Part shown: in pieces, positions 21,462 to 30,180 of the stretch
Numbering within the stretch: position 1 is the first letter of the stretch
How the letters are laid out: each line of letters starts with the position of its first letter
The notes under the pieces: model-generated
Told to the model about the DNA's origin: nothing
Databases searched by the model: none
Seen by the model: only the letters and a program-made list of their open reading frames with translations
Source of the DNA: Jiangella mangrovi
GTDB lineage: Bacteria; Actinomycetota; Actinomycetes; Jiangellales; Jiangellaceae
Length of the DNA stretch: 64,000 nucleotides
NCBI RefSeq assembly: GCF_014204975.1
Contig: NZ_JACHMM010000001.1
Span: 5,952,037-6,016,036 of the forward strand
Direction: 5' to 3'
Position numbers and translations under genes: made by a program

Positions 21462-22954
21462 TCCGCCACATCGAGGTGCGCACCGGCACCTACCACGACT
21501 CCGTCACGTTGATGCAGGTCAGCCAGGCGGTCCAGGGCGAGGACGGGGTCGGGGCGGCACTCGTCGCCATGGCCACCCAGCTGAACCTCGACCTCCTGGC
21601 CGGCATGGGCTTCGAGCCGCCGTCCGCCGGCCCCAACGACCTCGTCGTCGGGATCACCGCGGACGACGACGCCGCGCTCGGCCGGGCGCTGGTGCGGCTC
21701 GAGGCGGCGCTGTCGGCGGGGGGTTCCGGCGGCGGATCCGAGGGCGGCGGGTTCGACGCCGCTCCCCCGCGGTCCGTCGGGTCGGCCGCCCGGCGCGACG
21801 GCGCCACCGTCGCGTTCGTCTCCACGCCCGGCCCGTACGCGTTCGTCGACGCCATGGACGCGCTGCAGCACGGCCTGCAGGTCGTCGTGTTCTCCGACAA
21901 CGTCCCCGTCGAGCAGGAGGTCCGGCTCAAGCGCGAGGCCGCCGAGCGCGGACTGCTGGTCATGGGTCCCGACTGCGGCACCGCGGTGGTCGGCGGCGTC
22001 GGGTTCGGGTTCGCCAACGTGGTGCGGCCCGGCCCGGTCGGCGTCGTCGCGGCGTCCGGCACCGGCGCACAGCAGCTGCTCGCCTTGATCGACGGCGCAG
22101 GCGTCGGCATCAGCCACTGCCTCGGGGTCGGCGGCCGCGACCTGTCCGCCGAGGTGGGCGGCGCGTCCACGCTGGCCGCGCTCGACCTGCTGGCCGACGA
22201 CGACGCGACCGAGGTCGTCGTGGTCGTCAGCAAGCCGCCCGCGCCCGAGGTCGCCGACGCCGTCCGCGAGCGCACCGAGAAGCTCGGCAAGCCCGTCGTC
22301 CTCGCGCTGCTCGGCCCCGGCCGGCCCGACCTCACCGCCGTCGCCGAGACCGTCGTCACCACCGCCGGCGCCGAGTGGGCGCCGCCGCGGTCCTGGCCGT
22401 CGACGGCGCCAGGTGCCGGTCCGTACCCGTTCGTGCGCGGGCTCTATGCCGGCGGGACGCTCTGCGACGAGGCGATGCTGCTGGTCAGCGCGGAGTTCGG
22501 ACCTGTGCGGTCGAACATCCCGCTGGCGCCGGCCTGGGCGCTCGAGCCGGACCTGCGCGCCGACGGGCACACGATGATCGACTTCGGCGACGACACCCTG
22601 ACCCGCGGCCGGCCGCACCCGATGATCGACAACTCGCTGCGCATCGAGCGCCTGCTCGCCGAGGCACGCGACCCGTCCTGCGGTGTGGTGCTGCTCGACG
22701 TCGTCCTCGGGCACGGCGCGCACCCGGACCCGGCCGGCGAACTGGCGCCGGCGATCGTGCGGGCCCGCAACGTGGCCGGCTCGCGCGGCCGCGACCTCGC
22801 CGTCGTCGTCGCCCTCATCGGGACCGACGCCGACCCGCAGCGGCTGGACGACCAGGCCCGGGCGCTGCGCGACGCCGGCGCGTCCGTGCAGCTGTCCAAC
22901 GCCGCGGCGGCCCGCGAGGCGGTCGCGCTGGTCCGGGACGGTGCCGATGGCTGA
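21458..22954 (+). CDS. fdrA: FdrA/AllF-type acyl-CoA-synthetase-like protein
   Basis: A 498-residue member of the succinyl-CoA-synthetase-like family that includes E. coli FdrA. It has a Rossmann-type CoA-binding N-terminus, VMGPDCGTAVVGGVGFGFANVV (residues about 167-189), GVVAASGTGAQQLLALID and ISHCLGVGGRDLSAEVGG. The GTG at 21458 overlaps the allH stop (GTGA). A Gly-Ser-rich linker (GGSGGGSEGGG) near residue 90 is unusual for the family. It is thought to act with AllG and AllH on oxalurate or a related carbamoyl compound; the chemistry here is untested. Confidence 0.88.
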   Translation: MIRHIEVRTGTYHDSVTLMQVSQAVQGEDGVGAALVAMATQLNLDLLAGMGFEPPSAGPNDLVVGITADDDAALGRALVRLEAALSAGGSGGGSEGGGFDAAPPRSVGSAARRDGATVAFVSTPGPYAFVDAMDALQHGLQVVVFSDNVPVEQEVRLKREAAERGLLVMGPDCGTAVVGGVGFGFANVVRPGPVGVVAASGTGAQQLLALIDGAGVGISHCLGVGGRDLSAEVGGASTLAALDLLADDDATEVVVVVSKPPAPEVADAVRERTEKLGKPVVLALLGPGRPDLTAVAETVVTTAGAEWAPPRSWPSTAPGAGPYPFVRGLYAGGTLCDEAMLLVSAEFGPVRSNIPLAPAWALEPDLRADGHTMIDFGDDTLTRGRPHPMIDNSLRIERLLAEARDPSCGVVLLDVVLGHGAHPDPAGELAPAIVRARNVAGSRGRDLAVVVALIGTDADPQRLDDQARALRDAGASVQLSNAAAAREAVALVRDGADG

Positions 22955-24359
22955 CCTGCTCAACGACGAGCCGCGCGTGGTCAGTGCGGGCGTCGACCTG
23001 TTCGCGGCCGCACTGGTGGCCCAGGCCGTGCCGGTGACGACGGTCGACTGGCGGCCGCCGGTCGACGGGACGTCGGACGACCTGGTTCGTGTGCTGGCCG
23101 ACCCGCGGCGACCCGAGGCGAACGAGCTGGCATTGACGCGCATGCTCGAGGCCGGGGCCGAGCTCGTCGACGTCCGTCCGGCCCGCGAGGTGCTCGGGCT
23201 GGAGCCCGGGCAGTTCCTGCACGCCGGCCCGCCGGTCACGTGGGAGCGGGCGTCCGGGCCGCTGCGGGGCGCGCTGATCGGGGCGACGCTGTTCGAGGGC
23301 CTGGCCCCGACGGCGTCCGCTGCGGAATCGCTGCTGGCCGCAGGCTCGTCCGTCGAGTGGGGCCCGTGCCACGACCGTGGCGGCGTCGGCCCCATGGCCG
23401 GGGTCGTGTCGCCGTCGATGTGGCTGTTCGAGCTGGCCGATCCCGCGAGCGGGCGGACGGCGTGGTGCTCGCTGAACGAGGGCCTCGGGGCGGTTCTGCG
23501 CTACGGCGCGTACGGGCCGGAGGTGATCGAGCGGCTGCGCTGGATGGCCGACGTGCTGGGGCCGCTGCTGCAGGCCGCCGTGCGCCGGGGCGGACCGGTG
23601 GACGTCAAGGCGATCGTCGCGCAGATGGTCCAGATGGGCGACGAGGGCCACAACCGCAACCGCGCCGGCACGCTGATGCTGCTGCGCGACCTGCTGCCGG
23701 CCATGGTCGACAGCGGGGCGCCGTCGTCGGACGTCGCGGCGGCCGCGGCGTTCATCGGCGGCAACGACCACTTCTTCCTCAACCTCGTCATGCCGGCCGG
23801 GAAGCTGCAGACGGCGGCGGCCGCCGGCATCCCGGGGTCCAGCGTGGTGACGACCATGGCCCGCAACGGCACCGACTTCGGCATCCAGGTGTCCGGAACC
23901 GGGTCGGCCTGGTTCACCGCCCCCGCCAACACGCCGGTCGGGATGTACCTCGGGGCGTACGGTCCCGACGACGCCAACCCCGACATCGGCGACTCCGCGA
24001 TCACCGAGACCATCGGCCTCGGCGGGTTCGCCATGGCCGCCGCCCCCGCCATCGTCCGCTTCGTCGGCGGCTCTGTGCCCGACGCGCTGGCGACCAGCCG
24101 GCTCATGTACGAGATCACCGTCGGCGAGAACCCCGCCTATGCGTTCCCGATCCTCGAGTTCCGCGGCGCGCCCACCGGCATCGACATCACGCTGGTGGCG
24201 CGGACGGGCGTGTTGCCGCAGATCAACACCGGTATCGCCGGGCGCGTGGCCGGAACGGGTCAGGTCGGCGCCGGCCTGGTGCAGCCCCCGATGGACTGCT
24301 TCACCGCCGCCCTCTCCGCCCTCGCCGCCGCCGTCCCTCCGCCGCCCGCCCCGGAATGA
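22947..24359 (+). CDS. allG: DUF1116 protein, AllG/YlbE-like
   Basis: A 470-residue DUF1116 protein. The conserved parts are visible: the first Rossmann-like region (VVSAGVDLFAAALVAQAVPVTTVDWRPP), LIGATLFEGLAPTA, GGNDHFFLNLVMPAGK, ARNGTDFGIQVSG and the C-terminal RTGVLPQINTGIAGR. The ATG at 22947 overlaps the fdrA stop by 8 bases. It ends inside one arm of a long inverted repeat that also holds the end of the convergent MobA-like gene. No carbamate kinase gene, the usual partner for harvesting ATP, is seen in the window. Confidence 0.88.
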   Translation: MADLLNDEPRVVSAGVDLFAAALVAQAVPVTTVDWRPPVDGTSDDLVRVLADPRRPEANELALTRMLEAGAELVDVRPAREVLGLEPGQFLHAGPPVTWERASGPLRGALIGATLFEGLAPTASAAESLLAAGSSVEWGPCHDRGGVGPMAGVVSPSMWLFELADPASGRTAWCSLNEGLGAVLRYGAYGPEVIERLRWMADVLGPLLQAAVRRGGPVDVKAIVAQMVQMGDEGHNRNRAGTLMLLRDLLPAMVDSGAPSSDVAAAAAFIGGNDHFFLNLVMPAGKLQTAAAAGIPGSSVVTTMARNGTDFGIQVSGTGSAWFTAPANTPVGMYLGAYGPDDANPDIGDSAITETIGLGGFAMAAAPAIVRFVGGSVPDALATSRLMYEITVGENPAYAFPILEFRGAPTGIDITLVARTGVLPQINTGIAGRVAGTGQVGAGLVQPPMDCFTAALSALAAAVPPPPAPE

Positions 24360-24545
24360 TCACGTTCACCACCCGATTCCGTCCCACAGCAGGCCTGCAG
24401 CCCTCCTGATGCGCGGGCGATCCTCGGGATGAGTGGACCTGAACTCGGGAAAGCGATTGCCGCCCGCCTCACCAGGCCTGCCCGTGCGTCACGAGGGCTG
24501 CAGCCCTCGTGGAGCAGGGACTCGGGTGGTGAACGTGATCATTCC
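24353..24545. repeat. Inverted repeat joining two convergent gene ends, with a perfect 22-bp palindrome inside
   Basis: The segment 24353-24376 (starts GGAATGATCACGTTC) is repeated perfectly and inverted at 24522-24545; a weaker match extends the arms to about 68 bases each. The last codon and stop of allG lie in the left arm, and those of the MobA-like gene lie symmetrically in the right arm, so both genes end GAATGA. Within the right arm 24490-24511 is a perfect self-palindrome centred on CTGCAG. I infer a bidirectional transcription barrier or a relic of an inverted duplication. No other gene lies in this gap. Confidence 0.85.
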
Positions 24546-25108
24546 GAGGCGGGGAGGTCGGAGGGGGTGTCGACGTCGGCGGGGAGACCGGTGCCGGTGC
24601 AGTCGACCGGCGTGACCAGGGACGGGTTGGCCTGCATGAAGGGGCGGGCACCGACGTCGCCGACGGCGAGATCCGCGACCTCGGACCAGACGGCACGGGA
24701 CAGCAGGACCGGGTTGCCGCGCCGTCCGTCGTAGGTCGCCACCGCCACCTGCGTACCCGATGACCAGGCTGCGGCCAGACGGCGGACCGCTTCCACCCCC
24801 ACCCAGGGCTGGTCGACCAGCGCCACCACGACGGCGCCGGCAGCTGACGCCGTCAACGCGCGCAGGCCGGCCCGCAGCGACGAGCCCATGCCGCTCGCCC
24901 AGTCGGGGTTGTGCACGACGATCGCGCCCGGCACCGTCAGCGAGACCGCGCCGGACACCACGACGACCGGGTCGCAGCCCCCGGACGACAGCAACCGCGC
25001 CGCCCGGTCGACCAGCCGCGATCCCTCGTACTCGACCAGCGCCTTCGGCCCGCCGTACCGCGACCCGGACCCGGCCGCGAGGACGAGCCCCGCGACGTCA
25101 GAGGGCAT
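24539..25108 (-). CDS. MobA-like nucleotidyltransferase (molybdenum cofactor)
   Basis: A 189-residue NTP transferase of the MobA/MocA type. VAGLVLAAGSGSRYGGPKALVEYEG is the nucleotide-binding signature, NPDWASGMGSSLRAGL the second motif and VALVDQPWVG the metal-binding loop. MocA-type enzymes load CMP onto molybdopterin for xanthine-oxidase-family enzymes, which fits the XdhC and MoxR/VWA neighbours. The ATG at 25108 overlaps the xdhC end by 11 bases. Confidence 0.85.
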   Translation of the reverse strand: MPSDVAGLVLAAGSGSRYGGPKALVEYEGSRLVDRAARLLSSGGCDPVVVVSGAVSLTVPGAIVVHNPDWASGMGSSLRAGLRALTASAAGAVVVALVDQPWVGVEAVRRLAAAWSSGTQVAVATYDGRRGNPVLLSRAVWSEVADLAVGDVGARPFMQANPSLVTPVDCTGTGLPADVDTPSDLPASE

Positions 25109-26216
25109 CCGACGCGAGCGGTTCACGGTGGATCGGCCCGCTGGTGTCGCGCAGCCGGCGGCCCGACCCGCCCCAGCGCGCCGCGATGATCTCGGCCGCG
25201 ATCGACACCGCGGTCTCCTCGGGCGTGCGGGCACCGATGTCGAGGCCGAGCGGCGACGCCAGCCGGGCCAGATCCGCCTCCGACACCCCTTCGGCACGCA
25301 GCCGCGCCAGTCGGTCGTCGTGAGTGCGCCGCGACCCCATGACCCCGATGTAGGCGGCCGGGGTGCGGACGGCCTCGGCCAGGAGCGGCACGTCGAACTT
25401 GGGGTCGTGGGTGAGCACGCAGATGACCGTCCGCGAGTCGACCTGCGTCGCCGCGAGGTAGTCGTGCGGCCACTTGACCACGACCTCGTCGGCGTCGGGG
25501 AACCGCCGTGGCGTCGCGAAGACGGGCCGGGCGTCGCACACCGTCACGTGGTAGCCGAGGAAGCGGCCGACCCGGACCAGCGCCGCGGCGAAGTCGATGG
25601 CGCCGAAGACCAGCATGCGCGGCGGCGGCGCGAACGACTGCACGAACACCTGCAGGTCGTCCAGGCGCCGCTCCCCCTCGGCGCCGTAACGCCGGATGCC
25701 GGTCATGCCCTGTTCGAGCATGCCGCGGGCGTCGTCGGCGACGGCGTCGTCGAGCCGCTCGCCGCCCAGCGACCCGGCCACACGGTCCGGCCAGACCACC
25801 AGGTGCGCCCCCACCGGCCCCGGCCCGGCGACGACGGTGGCGACGGCGACCGGCTCGGCCTCGTCGATGCTCGCCGCGACGTCGACCAGTCCCGGGAAGG
25901 TCGTGCGGTCGACCGCCTCGACGAACACGTCGATGATGCCGCCGCAGGTCAGCCCGACCGCGAACGCGTCGTCGTCGCTGACGCCGTAGCGCTGCAACAC
26001 GGGCGCGCGGCCGTCCATGACCTCTTGCGCGAGCTCGTACACCGCGCCCTCAATACAGCCGCCGGAGACGCTGCCGACGGCCTCGCCCGCTTGGGTGACG
26101 GCCATCGATGCGCCCGGTTGGCGGGGCGCGGACTTGAACGTGCTGACGACGGTGACCAGGCCGGCCCGCTCGCCGTCGCCGACGGCGCCCACCAGCTCAC
26201 GCATGACCTCTTGCAC
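25098..26216 (-). CDS. XdhC/CoxI-family molybdenum-cofactor insertion protein
   Basis: A 372-residue XdhC-type chaperone that binds and sulfurates the molybdenum cofactor before insertion into xanthine or CO dehydrogenase. The N-terminal XdhC_CoxI domain has TVVSTFKSAPRQPGASMAVTQAGEAVGSVSGGCIEGAVYE. The C-terminal Rossmann domain has RMLVFGAIDFAAALVRVGRFLGYHVTVCDARP and YIGVMGSRRTHDDR. The start is ambiguous between GTG 26216 and GTG 26222, both behind GGGAGGGAGGG. It overlaps the VWA gene upstream. No molybdo-enzyme gene is in the window. Confidence 0.88.
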   Translation of the reverse strand: MQEVMRELVGAVGDGERAGLVTVVSTFKSAPRQPGASMAVTQAGEAVGSVSGGCIEGAVYELAQEVMDGRAPVLQRYGVSDDDAFAVGLTCGGIIDVFVEAVDRTTFPGLVDVAASIDEAEPVAVATVVAGPGPVGAHLVVWPDRVAGSLGGERLDDAVADDARGMLEQGMTGIRRYGAEGERRLDDLQVFVQSFAPPPRMLVFGAIDFAAALVRVGRFLGYHVTVCDARPVFATPRRFPDADEVVVKWPHDYLAATQVDSRTVICVLTHDPKFDVPLLAEAVRTPAAYIGVMGSRRTHDDRLARLRAEGVSEADLARLASPLGLDIGARTPEETAVSIAAEIIAARWGGSGRRLRDTSGPIHREPLASDAL

Positions 26217-27369
26217 GGTCACCCTCCCTCCCGGACGAGTCGAGCAGCCCGGCCAGCTCCTGCATCGCCGCCAGCGAGTGCCCGGCGACCAGCCGGTCGA
26301 CGTACGGGAGCGCGGCCCGCATGCCACCCGTGCTCGGACTGTATCCAATATATCCGCGATGGGGATTCACCCATACGATACGCCTGGCCAGCCGCGACAG
26401 CCGCGCCATCTGCGTCGCGAGCTGCTCCGGCCCGCCGCGTTCCCAGCCGTCGCTGCCGATGACGACGACGGCGCCGCGGGCCGTCCCGCGCTGCCCCCAG
26501 CGGTCGAGGAACTCCTTCAGCTCGTCGCCCAGCCGGGTCCCGCCGCTCCAGTCATCGATGGTCGCCGATGCCGCCGCCAGAGCGGCCGCGGGATCGCGCC
26601 GTCGCAGCTCACGGGTGACACGGGTCAGCCGGGTCCCGACGGTGAACACCTCGGTGCCGGGGCGCACGCGGCAGGCAGCATGCGCGAAGCGGAGCAGCGT
26701 CTCGGCGTACGCGGCCATGGATCCACTGACGTCGATGAGGAAGACCAGCCGCCGCTGCCGCCGTCCGTGCGAGTGCCTCCGCAGCTCGACCGGCTCGCCC
26801 CCGTGGCGCAGCATGCTCCGCACGGTGCGGCGGGCGTCGACGGGGCCCGACGGCGACGGCTTGCGCCGGCGGGTGGTGCGGTCGGGGGCCGCCGGGAGCA
26901 GCGCGCTGACGTAGCGGTGCACCTCGGCGCGGTCGGCGGCGCTGAGCGTGGCCACGTCGCGGTGGCGGAGCACCTCGATGCGGCTGGCGGTGGCGATGCG
27001 CTGCTCGGGGGCGTCGCGGTCGTCGCCGTCGCCGCTCACGTCGGCGGGGTCGACCGGGACCGCGACGAGCCGCTGCACCGGCGGGACGGCGACCCGGTTC
27101 GGCGGGCGCGCCGGGCCGCCGCCGAAGTACGCGGCGAACACCCGGTCGTAGGTCTCGACGTCCTCGAGGGAGCCACACAGCGTCGTCCGCCCGGCCCAGT
27201 ACACCGGCCGCAGCTCGGCCGCGCCCAGGACGTCGAGCGCCTCGAGCATGGCGTGCACCCGCGTGGGCGGGACGTCGACCCCCGCCGCGGCGAGCCGCCG
27301 GGCGAACCCGAGGACCTGTGTGTCGACGGCGACGTCGACGGCGACCGGCGATGGCGCCCGCCCGCTCAT
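26197..27369 (-). CDS. VWA-domain protein, CoxE-like
   Basis: A 390-residue protein with a C-terminal von Willebrand A domain. The metal-ion-dependent adhesion site DVSGSMAAYAETLLRFA lies near residue 222, and VVIGSDGWERGGPE gives the second acidic cluster. The N-terminal half is the helical region typical of CoxE partners of MoxR ATPases. Together with the overlapping MoxR gene it would form a chaperone pair that remodels a molybdo-hydroxylase during maturation. The start is ATG 27369, overlapping the MoxR stop (ATGA). Confidence 0.87.
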   Translation of the reverse strand: MSGRAPSPVAVDVAVDTQVLGFARRLAAAGVDVPPTRVHAMLEALDVLGAAELRPVYWAGRTTLCGSLEDVETYDRVFAAYFGGGPARPPNRVAVPPVQRLVAVPVDPADVSGDGDDRDAPEQRIATASRIEVLRHRDVATLSAADRAEVHRYVSALLPAAPDRTTRRRKPSPSGPVDARRTVRSMLRHGGEPVELRRHSHGRRQRRLVFLIDVSGSMAAYAETLLRFAHAACRVRPGTEVFTVGTRLTRVTRELRRRDPAAALAAASATIDDWSGGTRLGDELKEFLDRWGQRGTARGAVVVIGSDGWERGGPEQLATQMARLSRLARRIVWVNPHRGYIGYSPSTGGMRAALPYVDRLVAGHSLAAMQELAGLLDSSGREGDRARGHA

Positions 27370-28250
27370 GGGCGGCCGACCAGCTCCGCCACCTCGCCGG
27401 TGACGCGCTCGGTGTCCTCCTGGTACTTGAGCACGGCGCCGAGCGTGCGGGTCGCGAGGTCGGCGGAGAGCTCCGTCGCGCCGAGCGCCGTCAGCGCCGT
27501 CACCCAGTCGATCGACTCGGCCAGCCCCGGCGGCTTCAGCAGGTCGGCGGCGCGCAGCCGCTGGACCGCGCGGGCGACGTCGTCGGCGAGCCGCTCGCTC
27601 ACGCCCGGCAGGTGCCGCCGGATGACCGCGACCTCGCGCTCGAACGTCGGGTGCGCGAGCCAGTGGTAGAGGCAGCGCCGCTTCAACGCGTCGTGCACCT
27701 CGCGGGTCCGGTTGCTGGTCACGACGACGACGGGTGGCGTCCCGGCGCGGACGGTGCCCAGCTCGGGGATCGAGATGGTGAACTCGGACAGCACCTCGAG
27801 CAGGAACGCCTCGAACTCGTCGTCGGCGCGGTCGATCTCGTCGACCAGCAGCACCGACGGCGTCGTCTCGAGCGCCCGCAGCAACGGCCGGGCCAGCAGG
27901 AACCGGCGGTCGTAGAGCTCGTGCTCGAGCCGCTCGACGTCGGTGACGCCGGCCGCCTCGGCGGCGCGCAGGTGCAGCAGCTGGCGCGGGAAGTCCCAGT
28001 CGTAGAGGGCCTGCGCGGCATCGACGCCCTCGTAGCACTGCAGCCGGATGAGCGGCGCGTCGAGCACCTCGGCGAGTGCCTGGGCGAGGGCGGTCTTGCC
28101 GACTCCGGCCTCGCCCTCGAGGAACAGCGGCCGGCCCATGCGCAACGCCAGGAACGCGGCCGTCGCGAGCCCTTCATCGGCCAGATACCCGGCGGTGTCC
28201 AGCCGCTGGGCCAGCTCGCCGGGCGTCGTCGCTCCCTCGGTGTCCGCCAT
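27366..28250 (-). CDS. MoxR-family AAA+ ATPase, CoxD-like
   Basis: A 294-residue AAA+ ATPase. Walker A is FLEGEAGVGKTALAQ (near residue 45), Walker B is VLLVDEIDRADDE, sensor 1 is PPVVVVTSNRTREV, and sensor 2/arginine-finger residues lie in ALKRRCLYHWLAHPTFERE. In CO-dehydrogenase operons such ATPases (CoxD) act with a VWA protein in cofactor assembly. It heads the run moxR-VWA-xdhC-mobA, with overlaps throughout, so the four are one operon. Confidence 0.9.
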   Translation of the reverse strand: MADTEGATTPGELAQRLDTAGYLADEGLATAAFLALRMGRPLFLEGEAGVGKTALAQALAEVLDAPLIRLQCYEGVDAAQALYDWDFPRQLLHLRAAEAAGVTDVERLEHELYDRRFLLARPLLRALETTPSVLLVDEIDRADDEFEAFLLEVLSEFTISIPELGTVRAGTPPVVVVTSNRTREVHDALKRRCLYHWLAHPTFEREVAVIRRHLPGVSERLADDVARAVQRLRAADLLKPPGLAESIDWVTALTALGATELSADLATRTLGAVLKYQEDTERVTGEVAELVGRP

Positions 28251-28310
28251 GACACCACGCTACGCCGCGCCGGCCGCTCCCCGCTCGCGCTCGCGCGCCG
28301 CCGGCACCGG

Positions 28311-28682
28311 TCAGCCGGCCAGGTACGGGTCGAGCGCGGCCGCCTCGCGCCGGAGCCGGTCGGCGGCGTCGGGACGCCCCAGGGCGTCGTAGCGGTCGGC
28401 CTCGGCGCGCCGCTCGGCCACCTGTTCCTCGATGATCGCCCGGACGTCGCCGGCGGTCAGCAGCAGCCGCTCGGCCTCGGCCGCGCCGAGCCCGACGTGC
28501 GCACCGGCCACGTGCTCGCTGGTCGCCTTGCCGGTGGGCCCGGCCGGGGCGACGGCCTCGGCGTTGTCGATAGCGGCGAGGGTGGTGCGCAGGGCGGTGA
28601 CGGCGTCCTTGCGGCGCTCCTTCATGGCGGCGACGAGGTCGGCGCGCAGCCGGGCGCGCACGGCCTGGACGTCGGCGGTCAT
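28311..28682 (-). CDS. GatB/YqeY-domain protein
   Basis: A 123-residue protein of the YqeY family, related to the C-terminal tRNA-binding domain of GatB amidotransferase subunits. LRADLVAAMKERRKDAVTALRTTLAAIDNAEAV is the family start, and the rest is helical (AADVRAIIEEQVAERRAEADRYDALGR-like). It is shorter than the usual 147-150 residues, in keeping with a reduced C-terminal lobe. The ATG at 28682 overlaps the stop of the upstream hydrolase gene. The cellular role of YqeY proteins is not settled. Confidence 0.75.
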   Translation of the reverse strand: MTADVQAVRARLRADLVAAMKERRKDAVTALRTTLAAIDNAEAVAPAGPTGKATSEHVAGAHVGLGAAEAERLLLTAGDVRAIIEEQVAERRAEADRYDALGRPDAADRLRREAAALDPYLAG

Positions 28683-29560
28683 GGTCGTGCTCCGTTCGTG
28701 AGGAAGTGGTGGACGTCGTCGGCGTAGCCCGCGGGGACGTGGCCGGCGCCGGGGTGCAGCACGACGGTGCCGCCGGGCACCAGGTCGCGGACCCGGCGGG
28801 CGGTGGCCCGCTGGTCGAACATGCGGTCCTTCGCCCCGGCGACGACCAGCAGCGGCATCGCGAGCCCGCGCAGCTGGTCGTCGGTGAAGACCGGCAGCGG
28901 GTCGCGGCGATACCGGAAGCCGCGCTGGATGAGCAGCAGGTACTCGTCGAGCGCGCGCAGGGCCGCGGCGTCACCGCTGGTGACGCCGTCGTCGATGCCG
29001 CGGGGGCCGAGCACGATCCGGCCGGCCGCCCGCCGCCCGCGGTCGCCGAACGGCAGCAGGAACGCCGACGCGAGGACCGCGGCGTAGCGCTGGCGTCCGA
29101 TGCCGCCGGGCACGAGCAGGGCGAGCCGCTCGACGCGCTCCGGCCGGCGCAGCGCGTAGTCGAGCGCCGTCCAGCCGCCGAGCGAGGTGCCGACGAACGC
29201 CGCTTGCGCGACCCCCAACCCGTCGAGCACGTCGTCGAGCCACTCCGCGTAGCCGTCCGACGTCAGTGGCAGCCGGGCCGGCGCGCTGAGCCCCGGCTCG
29301 CCGAGGAGGTCGACGGCGTACAGCCGGTGCGTCGTCGACCACGCCGCGACGTCGCCCGCCCACGCCACCGAGTTGAAGCCGGCGCCATGCAACAGGACGA
29401 CCGGCGGCGCGGTGTCGGGACCGGAGGCGAGTACGAACGTGTGGCCGTGCCGCGTGGGCAGCGTGACCTCGGTGGCCGGCACGGGCCAGCCGTCGAGGAA
29501 CGTCCGGTACCGCGCCTCGACCGCCCGGCGCGCCTCGGCCGACCGGTAGACGGCGCTCAC
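28679..29560 (-). CDS. Alpha/beta-hydrolase
   Basis: A 293-residue alpha/beta-hydrolase. The oxyanion motif is VVLLHGAGFNSVAW, the nucleophile elbow is FVGTSLGGWTALDYAL (Ser near residue 127), the acid lies in PLLVVAGAKDRMFD and the catalytic His in LHPGAGHVP. The start is GTG 29560, overlapping the stop of the DNA-binding gene upstream (GTGA). No signal peptide. Substrate unknown. Confidence 0.85.
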   Translation of the reverse strand: MSAVYRSAEARRAVEARYRTFLDGWPVPATEVTLPTRHGHTFVLASGPDTAPPVVLLHGAGFNSVAWAGDVAAWSTTHRLYAVDLLGEPGLSAPARLPLTSDGYAEWLDDVLDGLGVAQAAFVGTSLGGWTALDYALRRPERVERLALLVPGGIGRQRYAAVLASAFLLPFGDRGRRAAGRIVLGPRGIDDGVTSGDAAALRALDEYLLLIQRGFRYRRDPLPVFTDDQLRGLAMPLLVVAGAKDRMFDQRATARRVRDLVPGGTVVLHPGAGHVPAGYADDVHHFLTNGARP

Positions 29561-30009
29561 AGCTCGGACTCCGCGAACGTGCCGACGAGCCCGACGACCG
29601 CCGCGGTGTCCTCGGCGCCGCCGATGGCGACGATCTTCAGGCTCTGCCGCTGCGGGTCGTACACCGTCTCGAGGTGCAGCCGGGGGCCGTCGCCGGACCG
29701 GCCGCCCACGGCCGCCGTCACGAGGGTCGACAGGCGGCTCATGGCCGTCTGGTCGACGCCCTCGACCTGGACGACGGCGGTGACCTCGACCCTGCGCGCG
29801 GGCGCCGGCGCCTGTGGACGGACGGCGCTCGTCCGGCCGCCCGTCAGCGCGTCGACGTCCTCGGGAGCGATGCGGTACTGCTTCCCGATGCGCACGGCCG
29901 GCAGCCTCCCGTCGCGCACGTACGCGCGGACGGTGCGGACGTGCAGGCCGAGCAGCTCGGCGACGTCCTCGGCGGAGTAGAGGGTCCCTGCTGTCATGTC
30001 ATTCATCAT
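29557..30009 (-). CDS. Helix-turn-helix DNA-binding protein (excisionase/MerR-type)
   Basis: A 150-residue protein with an N-terminal winged helix of the excisionase family: LYSAEDVAELLGLHVRTVRAYVRDGRLPAVRIGKQYRIAPEDVDALTGG. The C-terminal half (VEVTAVVQVEGVDQTAMSRLSTLVTAAVGG) looks like a small ligand-binding or dimerisation domain and is specific to this subfamily. Starts at ATG 30009, 30006 or 29997 are all possible; the AGGGA upstream favours one of the later two. It is first in an operon with the hydrolase and yqeY, and an inverted repeat just upstream suggests self-regulation. Confidence 0.8.
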   Translation of the reverse strand: MMNDMTAGTLYSAEDVAELLGLHVRTVRAYVRDGRLPAVRIGKQYRIAPEDVDALTGGRTSAVRPQAPAPARRVEVTAVVQVEGVDQTAMSRLSTLVTAAVGGRSGDGPRLHLETVYDPQRQSLKIVAIGGAEDTAAVVGLVGTFAESEL

Positions 30010-30044
30010 TCCCTATACGACCGTCTGATGCAATCGAATAGGGA
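30010..30044. promoter_or_regulatory. Putative operator ahead of the HTH gene
   Basis: Inverted heptamers TCCCTAT (30010-30016) and ATAGGGA (30038-30044) flank 21 bases in the divergent gap before the DNA-binding gene. The spacing of 28 bases between arm centres is near three helical turns. I infer a self-repression site. Nothing else is clear in the rest of the gap up to 30180. Confidence 0.4.
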
Positions 30045-30180
30045 GTAATACAGATGTCTTGCGCAACATCGAGGATCGTCAGGAATCGTCACCGCCATCC
30101 CCGCTTCGACAGGTACCAGCAGAAGAGCGACCGCCCCGGACATATCACCTTGTCACCAGGTAGCCCGATGGCCCATCCTC

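Noticed and set aside
20537-23395. A 952-codon minus-strand frame opposite the fdrA operon
   Set aside because: Its translation is Ser/Pro/Arg-rich without motifs, while the plus strand carries three clear family members with overlapping starts and stops.
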